DNA of 5,536 nt from JAZNOQ01 sp045589215 (GTDB lineage: Bacteria; Bacillota; Clostridia; Oscillospirales; CAG-272): positions 1-5,536 of the forward strand of contig JAZNOQ010000049.1 in assembly GCA_045589215.1 (NCBI GenBank), written 5' to 3'. Below, piece after piece: positions 1-5,536 of the stretch. The notes under the pieces were generated by a model that made no database searches, was not told where the DNA came from, and saw only the letters and a program-made list of their open reading frames with translations. The stretch's first letter is position 1. Each line of letters begins with the position of its first letter. Position numbers and translations under genes: made by a program.

Positions 1-2217
1 GTGACTGCAAAGATCGCGGTCGGTATGGCACTCGAGGAGATCCCCGTTGCCGGCGGAACCGCCGCAATGGAGCCGAAGCTCGATTATATCGTCGCCAAAT
101 TCCCGCGCTTCCCGTTCGATAAGTTCACCAGCGCCGCAAACGTGCTCGGTACGCAGATGAAGGCGACGGGTGAGGTCATGGGCATCGGCGCGACTCTCGA
201 CGAGTGCCTTCTCAAATCGGTCCGCTCGCTTGAGATCGGCGTTTGCCACTTCCATCTCCCGAAGTTCGACTCTTGGTCGGACGATGAACTCGTCGACTAC
301 CTCACGAAGGCATTCCACGACGACGGCGTTTACGCGGTCTGTGAGCTTTTGCGCCGCGGTATGTCGATCGAACGGCTCCACGAGATCACGAAGATCACCG
401 AGCTCTTCCTTGAGTCCTTTAGCCGCATCGTCAATATGGAAAAGGTCCTGAAGGAAAAGAAGGGCGACGAAGAGACGCTGAAGGCTGCGAAGGTCATGGG
501 CTTCTCGGACAAGTTCATTGCAAGACTCTGGGGCGTAAACGAGCTTGACGTTTACAATAAGCGCCGCGAAATGAAGCTTTTCCCCGTATTCCCGATGGTC
601 GATACGCTCCATACGGGCAAATATATCGCATACCTCTATTCGTCTTATACAGGAAAGAACGAGTCAAGACTCACCGATAAGAAGAAGATCGTTGTGCTCG
701 GTGCAGGTCCGATCCGTATCGGTCAGGGTGTCGAGTTCGACTACTCCACCGTTCACGCCGTGCAGACCATCAAGCGTGCAGGATACGAGGCGATCATCGT
801 CAACAATAACCCCGAAACGGTCTCGACCGACTATACGACGGCGGATAAGCTCTACTTCGAGCCCCTTACGCCCGAGGACGTTATGAATATCATCGAGTTT
901 GAGCAGCCCGAGGGCGTTATCGCATCTCTCGGCGGTCAGACTGCGATCAACCTTGCAGAGCCCCTCCGCGCACGCGGCGTGAAGATCATCGGTACCGACT
1001 GCGACGCGATCGAGCGCGCAGAGAACCGCGATAGCTTCGAGCATATTCTGAATGAGCTGAACATTCCTCAGCCGAAGGGACACGCCGTTACGAAGATCGA
1101 GGACGGTCTTAAGGCGGCTGCCGAGATCGGCTATCCCGTACTCGTGCGCCCGAGCTTCGTGCTGGGCGGCAGAGCGATGCAGATCGTTGCAAACGAGGAG
1201 CAGCTCCGCCATTATCTGAAGACCGCCGTTGAGATCGACGAGGACAAGCCCGTTCTGGTCGACAAGTATATCCAGGGTAAAGAGGTCGAGGTCGATGCGA
1301 TCTGCGACGGCAGAAACGTTTTCGTTCCCGGTATCATGGAGCTCGTCGAGCGTACGGGTGTCCACTCGGGTGACTCGATCAGCGTATACCCGACCTTCTC
1401 GATCTCCGATAAGGTAAAGGGCACGATCCTGCAGTACGCGAAGAAGCTCGGTCTCGGAATCGGCATCGTCGGTCTTTACAACATTCAGTTCATCGTTGAT
1501 AAGGACGAGAACGTATTCATCATTGAGGTCAACCCGCGTTCCTCCCGTACCGTACCCTTCCTTTCGAAGGCGACGGGATATAGCCTTGCGGATATTGCGA
1601 CCGAGGTCATCCTCGGCAAGTCTCTGAAGGAGCAGGGCATCTTCGATATTTATCCCGAGGAAAAGAAGCGTTGGTACGTTAAGGTTCCCGTGTTCTCCTG
1701 GAGCAAGCTCCGCGGACTTGACGCATATCTCTCTCCCGAAATGAAGTCGACGGGCGAGGCGATCGGCTATGACGATAAGCTCAACCGCGCACTGTATAAG
1801 GCACTTCAGGCGGGCGGAACCCACCTTCAGAATTACGGAACGGTACTTGTTACCATCGCAGATAAGGATAAGGACGAGGCACTTCCGCTCATCCGCCGCT
1901 TCTACGATCTCGGCTTCAACATCGAGGCAACCGAGGGAACGGCGAAGTTCCTGTAGGCGAATGGCATCCGCACGCACATTCTGAAGAAGCTCAGCGAGGG
2001 AAGCTCCGAGATCATCGATTCGATCCGTCAGGGACACATCGCGTACGTCATCAACACCCGCGACATCGGCGCGCAGGGACAGGAGTCGGACGGCGCGGAG
2101 ATCCGCCTTACGGCAACCGAAAACAACGTTACGATCTTCACCTCGCTCGACACCGTCAAGGTCCTGCTTGATGTTCTCGATGAGACCACGCTTCGCATCT
2201 CGACGATCGACGCGTAA
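1..2217 (+). CDS. carB: Carbamoyl-phosphate synthase large chain, 5'-truncated, interrupted by an in-frame TAG
   Basis: Makes carbamoyl phosphate from bicarbonate, two ATP and ammonia supplied by the glutaminase subunit CarA (not in window); cytoplasmic. The window opens inside the gene: the first GTG is an internal Val in a conserved AK(I/L)AVG segment, and roughly 340 N-terminal residues are missing compared with the ~1070-residue family. Visible in window codons: end of ATP-grasp half 1 (to ~65, with TQMKATGEVMGIG); oligomerisation region (~65-220); second ATP-grasp half with GPIRIGQGVEFDY (236-248), NPETVSTDY (270-278), RPSFVLGGRAM (383-393), HSGDS (455-459) and EVNPRSSRTVPF (509-520); then the MGS-like allosteric domain from ~580. 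Codon 652 is TAG, but the same frame continues with good family similarity for 86 more codons to TAA at 2215-2217. The product is therefore either a 651-residue fragment lacking most of the allosteric domain or, if the TAG is an error or is read through, a normal CarB. The family call is certain; the status of the TAG is not. Confidence 0.95.
1954..1956 (+). other. Premature in-frame TAG within the carB allosteric domain
   Basis: The codon lies between GTAKFL and ANGIRTHILKK, matching GTAIVL-G-EAGINPRLVNK in E. coli CarB (recalled alignment), so the TAG replaces about residue 982 in E. coli numbering. Other family members carry Gly, Lys or similar residues here. AAG, CAG or GAG would need only one base change to become TAG. 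The frame is identical before and after, so this is a substitution and not an indel. No ribosome binding site or in-frame ATG follows closely, so restart of the C-terminal piece is unlikely. Confidence 0.9.
1957..2217 (+). other. carB: CarB C-terminal segment downstream of the TAG (rest of the UMP-binding domain)
   Basis: These 86 codons, in the same frame as the upstream gene, encode the rest of the MGS-like allosteric domain. Aligned with E. coli CarB, Lys at codon 663 matches Lys993 and Asn at codon 685 (in VINTRD) matches Asn1015, two UMP-contacting residues. The other two, Thr974 and Thr977, match codons 644 and 647, before the TAG. Codon use, with frequent C or G in third position, and the absence of further stops match the upstream part, so there is no sign of decay. 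It is listed separately because a standard gene caller would end carB at 1956 and leave this stretch empty. Confidence 0.85.
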
Positions 2218-2227
2218 CGAAAAATAA

Positions 2228-2256
2228 CCGAAGCGGGGGCTTGCCTCCGCTTTCGG
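2228..2256 (+). promoter_or_regulatory. Strong intercistronic hairpin between carB and pyrK
   Basis: The 5' arm CCGAAGCGGGGG (2228-2239) pairs with CCTCCGCTTTCGG (2244-2256) around a CTTG loop, with one bulged T and one G-T pair. It lies 10 bases after the true carB stop. On the + strand no T-run follows (TGCAATATGG), so it is not a canonical intrinsic terminator, and the operon continues. An A-rich run (2219-2227) precedes it, so on the - strand it would look like a hairpin followed by TTATTTTT, but no - strand gene ends here. It may be an mRNA stabiliser or processing site, or a weak attenuator. I do not see the PyrR-binding consensus in it. Confidence 0.6.
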
Positions 2257-2285
2257 TGCAATATGGAAATGACAAAAACGACGGT

Positions 2286-2292
2286 AAAGGAG
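2286..2292 (+). promoter_or_regulatory. Ribosome binding site fixing the GTG start of pyrK
   Basis: AAAGGAG ends 7 bases before GTG at 2300. The two nearby upstream ATGs (2263 and 2269) are not in the pyrK frame, so this site supports the GTG as the real start. Confidence 0.8.
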
Positions 2293-2299
2293 ACAACGC

Positions 2300-3049
2300 G
2301 TGAAACAAAGTCTTTTTGAAATCATTGAAAATACCCCCCTGACCGACAACGTGCTTCGGATGCGCCTGAAGGGTGATACCTCCGATATCACGGCTTCGGG
2401 ACAGTTCGTTAACATTCTGCTCGACGGGTTCTATCTTCGCAGACCGATCTCGGTAAACGACGTCGAGGGAGATGTTCTCACGATCATTTATAAGGTCGTC
2501 GGCAAGGGAACCGAGAAGATGCGTACGATGCAGAGCGGTACGCTCGACATCCTCACGGGCCTCGGCAACGGCTACGATCTTTCTCCTGCGGGCGACCGTC
2601 CGCTTCTCGTTGGCGGTGGCGTCGGTGTTCCGCCCCTTTATATGCTTGCGAAAAAGCTCCTCAAGGCGGGCAAGACGGTCTCGGTCATCCTCGGCTTCAA
2701 TACGAGGAGTGAGGTGTTTTACGAAAACGAGTTTAAAGCCCTCGGCTGCGACGTCACCGTTGCAACGGTCGACGGCTCTTACGGTGTGAAGGGATTTGTG
2801 ACCGATGCCTTGGCGGCACTCGAAAAGGAAGGAAAGACCTATACGTATTTCTATACCTGCGGCCCCGAGCCGATGCTGAAAGCGCTCTATAACGCAACCG
2901 TGACGGGCGGTCAGTTCAGCTTCGAAGAACGTATGGGCTGCGGATTTGGTGCTTGCATGGGATGCTCCTGCAAGACGCTGTACGGCAATAAGCGCATCTG
3001 TAAGGACGGTCCCGTCCTCGTAAAGGAGGAGATCATATGGGAAAAATGA
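2300..3049 (+). CDS. pyrK: Dihydroorotate dehydrogenase B (NAD+), electron transfer subunit
   Basis: The FAD/[2Fe-2S] partner of PyrD: it passes electrons from dihydroorotate oxidation to NAD+. In the family, PyrK and PyrD form a cytoplasmic heterotetramer. The protein has 249 residues, close to the usual ~250-260. Visible motifs: the flavin-binding RRPIS (47-51) in the N-terminal ferredoxin-reductase-like barrel; the nucleotide-binding GGGVGVPPLY (105-114); CGPEPML (187-193); and a C-terminal iron-sulfur motif with Cys214, Cys219, Cys222 and Cys234 (C-x4-C-x2-C-x11-C), plus an extra Cys224. All cluster ligands are present, so the protein should be functional. It starts with GTG behind a clear ribosome binding site, 82 bases after the carB TAA. 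Its 3' end overlaps pyrD by 13 bases, fitting coupled synthesis of the two subunits. Annotators often label such genes generically as ferredoxin reductase; the adjacent class 1B pyrD settles the call. Confidence 0.96.
   Translation: MKQSLFEIIENTPLTDNVLRMRLKGDTSDITASGQFVNILLDGFYLRRPISVNDVEGDVLTIIYKVVGKGTEKMRTMQSGTLDILTGLGNGYDLSPAGDRPLLVGGGVGVPPLYMLAKKLLKAGKTVSVILGFNTRSEVFYENEFKALGCDVTVATVDGSYGVKGFVTDALAALEKEGKTYTYFYTCGPEPMLKALYNATVTGGQFSFEERMGCGFGACMGCSCKTLYGNKRICKDGPVLVKEEIIWEK
3022..3029 (+). promoter_or_regulatory. Ribosome binding site for pyrD, inside the pyrK coding end
   Basis: AAAGGAGG ends 7 bases before ATG at 3037. A second in-frame ATG at 3046 would sit 16 bases away, so the first ATG is preferred. 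The site lies within the last codons of pyrK, so ribosomes finishing pyrK pass over it. Confidence 0.85.
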
Positions 3050-3948
3050 ACGTAAAGCTTTGCGGGATCGAGCTTGATAATCCGATCATTCCCGCAAGCG
3101 GAACCTTCGGCTACGGATATGAATTCGCAGAGCTGTATGACATCAATCTGCTCGGAACCTTTTCCTTTAAGGGAACGACGAAGGATCCTCGCTTCGGAAA
3201 CCCCACTCCCCGTATCGCGGAATGCTACGCGGGGATGATCAATGCCGTTGGGCTTCAGAACCCAGGTGTCGAAAAGGTCATTTCCGAGGAGCTTCCGAAG
3301 CTCAAGAGATGCTTCTCAAAGCCCGTGATGGCGAACGTCAGCGGTTTTTCGGTCGAGGACTACGCATATACTGCACAAAGGCTCGACGCTTGCCCCGAGG
3401 TCGGTTGGATCGAGGTCAATGTCAGCTGCCCGAACGTCCACGGCGGAGGAATGAGCTTTGGTACGTCGCCCGAGGCGGCGGCAGAGGTCACAAGGGCGGT
3501 CAAGGCAGTCACGACGAAGCCGATCCTTGTGAAGCTTTCTCCGAACGTTACCGACATCGTGTCGATTGCCAAGGCGTGTGAGGAAGCGGGAGCGGACGGC
3601 ATCAGCCTGATCAACACCCTGCTCGGAATGCGTATCGACCTTGCGAGACGGAAGCCCGTGATCGCCAATAAAATGGGAGGCTTCTCGGGAAGTGCGATCT
3701 TCCCCGTGGCGGTACGGATGGTCTATCAGGTATCGCACGCCGTGAAGATCCCCGTCGTCGGTATGGGCGGCGTATCGTGCGCCGAGGATGTCATCGAAAT
3801 GATGATGGCGGGCGCAACTGCGGTCGAGGTCGGTGCCGCAAATCTTGTAAATCCTTATGCATGCAGAGATATCATTAACGATCTGCCCGCAGTGATGGAA
3901 AAATATCGTATCGAATCGCTCGAGAGTATCATCGGAGCGGTCAACTGA
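3037..3948 (+). CDS. pyrD: Dihydroorotate dehydrogenase B (NAD+), catalytic subunit
   Basis: Oxidises (S)-dihydroorotate to orotate with FMN, handing electrons to PyrK; cytoplasmic TIM barrel. At 303 residues it has the normal class 1 length, without the N-terminal membrane extension of class 2 enzymes. Motifs: SGTFGYG (21-27); KGTT (45-48) with a likely FMN-contacting Lys; NAVGLQNPG (69-77); NVSCPNVHGGG (128-138) with Cys131 as the catalytic base, the mark of class 1 (class 2 has Ser); KLSPN (166-170); Asn193 in INT; GGFSGSA (214-220); and GMGG (242-245). Class 1B, not 1A, is supported by the pyrK directly upstream. A second in-frame ATG three codons downstream forms an ATGA with the pyrK stop, but the ribosome binding site spacing favours the first. 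pyrF follows after 17 bases. Confidence 0.97.
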   Translation: MGKMNVKLCGIELDNPIIPASGTFGYGYEFAELYDINLLGTFSFKGTTKDPRFGNPTPRIAECYAGMINAVGLQNPGVEKVISEELPKLKRCFSKPVMANVSGFSVEDYAYTAQRLDACPEVGWIEVNVSCPNVHGGGMSFGTSPEAAAEVTRAVKAVTTKPILVKLSPNVTDIVSIAKACEEAGADGISLINTLLGMRIDLARRKPVIANKMGGFSGSAIFPVAVRMVYQVSHAVKIPVVGMGGVSCAEDVIEMMMAGATAVEVGAANLVNPYACRDIINDLPAVMEKYRIESLESIIGAVN

Positions 3949-3965
3949 AAGGACGGATAGAAAAA

Positions 3966-4664
3966 ATGGGAAAAGACGTAATCATCGCCTGCGATTTTGA
4001 CAGCGCAGAAAAGACCTTTGCATTCCTTGACAAGTTCACGGGAAGAAAACCCTTCGTAAAGATCGGTATGGAGCTCTTCTACGCGGAGGGTCCCTCGATC
4101 GTAAGAGAGATCAAGAAGAGAGGACACAAGATCTTCCTCGACCTCAAGCTCCACGATATCCCCAACACGGTAAAAAAGAGCATGGCAGTGCTTTCGGGAC
4201 TTGACGTAGATATGACCAACCTTCACGCATCGGGCACGAAGCGTATGATGGAGGCGGCACTCGAAGGGCTCACCCGTCCCGACGGAACGAGACCGATCCT
4301 CATCGCCGTGACTCAGCTCACCTCGACCGACGAGGAAAGCATGAAGCAGGATCTGCTCATCAACGAGCCGATCGATAAGGTCGTTATGCATTACGCAAAG
4401 AACGCGAAGGATTCGGGCCTCGACGGTGTCGTTTGCTCGCCTCTTGAGGCAGGCAAGGTACACGATACCTGCGGCAAGGACTTCGTGACCGTGACGCCCG
4501 GTGTTCGCTTTGCGGACGGGGACAAGGGCGACCAGAAGCGCGTTATGACGCCCGAGGAGGCAAAGAAGATCGGATCTGACTACATCGTTGTCGGCAGACC
4601 GATCACCGCGGCAGAGGATCCGGTTGCGGCGTATGAAAGATGCATCCGCGAATTCGTCGGCTGA
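3966..4664 (+). CDS. pyrF: Orotidine 5'-phosphate decarboxylase (type 1)
   Basis: Last step of UMP synthesis: decarboxylates OMP to UMP without a cofactor, as a TIM-barrel dimer in the cytoplasm. The 232 residues match the ~230-240 of B. subtilis/E. coli type enzymes. Motifs: ACDFD with Asp10; KIG with Lys32; the catalytic DLKLHD with Asp59, Lys61 and Asp64 (the Asp-x-Lys-x-x-Asp array); TPGVR (177-181); and the phosphate-binding GRPI (210-213). All expected catalytic residues are present. The ATG at 3966 is preceded by AAAGGA at 3948-3953 with a rather long gap of 12 bases. That site overlaps the pyrD stop, suggesting coupled translation. Confidence 0.97.
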   Translation: MGKDVIIACDFDSAEKTFAFLDKFTGRKPFVKIGMELFYAEGPSIVREIKKRGHKIFLDLKLHDIPNTVKKSMAVLSGLDVDMTNLHASGTKRMMEAALEGLTRPDGTRPILIAVTQLTSTDEESMKQDLLINEPIDKVVMHYAKNAKDSGLDGVVCSPLEAGKVHDTCGKDFVTVTPGVRFADGDKGDQKRVMTPEEAKKIGSDYIVVGRPITAAEDPVAAYERCIREFVG

Positions 4665-4697
4665 TCGTTTTATAGAAAGAAAGGAAGGTAATCTGAA

Positions 4698-5354
4698 ATG
4701 GAAGCTTATAAGAGAGAATTTATTCAGTTTTTGCAGAACGCAGGCGTTCTGAAGTTTGGTGATTTTACCGCAAAAAGCGGCAGAAAGATCCCTTACTTCA
4801 TCAACGCAGGTATGATCAAGACGGGCAATGATATTGCAACGCTCGGAGAGTTTTACGCGAAGGCATATTTTGAAAAGCTCGGAGCCAAGAAGGCAGTCCT
4901 TTACGGTCCCGCATATAAGGGCATTTCGCTCTCTGTTTCTGCAGCAGTTGCGCTGTCGAAGAAGGATCTGAACGTACCGTTCTTCTTCAACCGTAAGGAG
5001 GTTAAGGATCACGGCGAGGGCGGCGTTTTCGTCGGCTACGTTCCCACTGCGGGCGAGGAGATCGTCATTATTGAGGACGTGATCACCGCAGGCACGGCAA
5101 TTCGTGAATCCATGGAGATCCTCTCTCACCTGGAAGGCACCAAGGTAGCCGCTACCTTTATTATGGTTGACCGTAAGGAAAAAGGACAGGGTGAAAAGGG
5201 AGCAATGCAGGAGATCGAGGAGCAGTTCGGCTTCCCGGTATATTCCATCGTTGATGTTTATGATATCATCGAATACCTCGAGGAGGATCCCGCAAACGAG
5301 GAAAACGTCACCCGCATCAAGAATTATCTTGCGGTAAACGGAGCGAAGGTATGA
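4698..5354 (+). CDS. pyrE: Orotate phosphoribosyltransferase
   Basis: Transfers phosphoribose from PRPP to orotate, giving OMP, the substrate of PyrF encoded just upstream; cytoplasmic, normally a dimer sharing active sites. The protein has 218 residues. Motifs: KSGRKIPYF (26-34); GPAYKG (70-75); the mobile catalytic loop FNRKEVKDHGEGG (97-109) with Lys100, Lys103 and His105; and the PRPP-binding VIIEDVITAGTAI (123-135) with acidic Glu126-Asp127, where the family often has Asp-Asp. The FNRKExKDHGEGG loop and the length resemble the longer E. coli-type PyrE. The ATG follows AAAGGAAGG (4680-4688) at a good distance. The 33-base gap from pyrF holds only this ribosome binding site. The stop overlaps the pyrB start as ATGA. 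Confidence 0.97.
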   Translation: MEAYKREFIQFLQNAGVLKFGDFTAKSGRKIPYFINAGMIKTGNDIATLGEFYAKAYFEKLGAKKAVLYGPAYKGISLSVSAAVALSKKDLNVPFFFNRKEVKDHGEGGVFVGYVPTAGEEIVIIEDVITAGTAIRESMEILSHLEGTKVAATFIMVDRKEKGQGEKGAMQEIEEQFGFPVYSIVDVYDIIEYLEEDPANEENVTRIKNYLAVNGAKV

Positions 5355-5485
5355 GAAGCCTCATCGATATTCCGGAGCTTTCGATCGAGGAGATCGACGA
5401 ATTGATTGCGACGGCGAACGATATCATCGCACACCCCGTAAAGTATGAGGATAAGTGTAAGGGAAAGAAGCTCGCGACGTTGTTT
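5351..5485 (+). CDS. pyrB: Aspartate carbamoyltransferase catalytic subunit, N-terminal 45 residues only
   Basis: Would condense carbamoyl phosphate (the CarB product) with aspartate to give N-carbamoyl-aspartate. Only codons 1-45 are real: MRSLIDIPELSIEEIDELI at the start and KKLATLF at the end, the latter being the conserved run just before the FEPSTRTR carbamoyl-phosphate-binding motif. The expected FEP... does not follow because the sequence changes to adapter at 5486. The apparent stop at 5507-5509 is in the adapter, so the 52-residue open frame is false. The start overlaps the pyrE stop (ATGA), with GGAG at 5340-5343, so it belongs to the same operon. The missing ~260 residues, including the active site, are expected beyond the contig end. 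Confidence 0.85.
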
Positions 5486-5536
5486 AAGTCGGAGGCCAAG
5501 CGGTCTTAGGAAGACAATTTTCATTTTCAACTCCTT
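5486..5536. other. Sequencing adapter (MGI/BGI DNBSEQ) at the contig end
   Basis: From memory, bases 5486-5517 match the 32-base MGI adapter arm that starts AAGTCGGAGGCCAAG and ends GGAAGACAA. Next comes a 10-base stretch, TTTTCATTTT (5518-5527), exactly where the sample index sits. Then CAACTCCTT (5528-5536) matches the beginning of the other arm. Three parts in the right order with the right spacing make chance very unlikely. The stretch breaks the conserved pyrB frame immediately after ATLF, as expected from read-through past a short insert. It should be trimmed and not annotated as biology. Confidence 0.95.

Noticed and set aside
1..3. GTG at the window start as the true start of carB
   Set aside because: The residues that follow match an internal CarB segment about 340 residues into the family, so this is an internal Val and the gene begins upstream of the window.
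1959..1981. Small stem GAATG...CATTC just after the carB TAG as a read-through signal
   Set aside because: Only five base pairs with a 13-base loop, in strongly conserved coding sequence; no known read-through element is matched.
2241..2264. TTGCCT ... CAATAT as a promoter for pyrK
   Set aside because: The spacing of about 12 bases is far too short, and the first hexamer lies in the loop and arm of the hairpin.
664..2415. 583-codon open frame on the - strand opposite carB and the start of pyrK
   Set aside because: It is a shadow of the coding strand's biased codon use (few TTA, CTA and TCA codons). It has no recognisable domains, is Arg/Asp/Leu-rich in the way of antisense frames, and crosses a gene boundary and the hairpin.
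3855..5129. 424-codon open frame on the - strand opposite pyrD, pyrF and pyrE
   Set aside because: It lies antisense to three clearly real genes, has no family similarity that I recognise, and has the low-complexity basic/acidic composition typical of shadow frames.
5351..5509. A complete 52-residue small protein
   Set aside because: Its last seven codons and stop are adapter sequence. The first 45 codons are the N-terminus of pyrB.

Overview
This window holds most of a de novo pyrimidine (UMP) biosynthesis operon. All genes lie on the + strand and are tightly packed: carB (5' end outside the window) - pyrK - pyrD - pyrF - pyrE - pyrB (3' end missing). The class 1B dihydroorotate dehydrogenase pair PyrK/PyrD, strong AGGAGG-type ribosome binding sites and a carB-pyrK-pyrD-pyrF-pyrE order like that of Bacillus subtilis point to a Bacillota bacterium. 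By overall character it is probably an uncultured Clostridia-type anaerobe with a mid-50s GC content (judged by eye). Nothing in the window allows a genus call.

Layout. 1-2217: carbamoyl-phosphate synthase large chain, from about one third into the protein to its C-terminus, interrupted by one in-frame TAG at 1954-1956. 2218-2299: a short spacer with a strong hairpin and the pyrK ribosome binding site. 2300-3049: pyrK (GTG start). 3037-3948: pyrD, overlapping pyrK by 13 bases. 3966-4664: pyrF. 4698-5354: pyrE. 5351-5485: first 45 codons of pyrB, overlapping pyrE by 4 bases (ATGA). 5486-5536: not genomic DNA. It reads as an MGI/BGI (DNBSEQ) library adapter, a 10-base index slot, and the start of the other adapter arm.

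How the genes work together. CarB makes carbamoyl phosphate, and PyrB condenses it with aspartate. Dihydroorotase (PyrC, not in the window) closes the ring. PyrD with its electron-transfer partner PyrK oxidises dihydroorotate to orotate, PyrE adds phosphoribose from PRPP, and PyrF decarboxylates OMP to UMP. UMP feeds back on the C-terminal domain of CarB, which is where the TAG falls.

The window is otherwise ordinary core metabolism and I see no new biological system. The two points that matter are the premature TAG in carB, which splits the UMP-binding site, and the adapter at the 3' end, which creates a false pyrB terminus. No RNA genes, mobile elements, CRISPR arrays or promoters were recognised. 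No gap between genes exceeds 100 bases.
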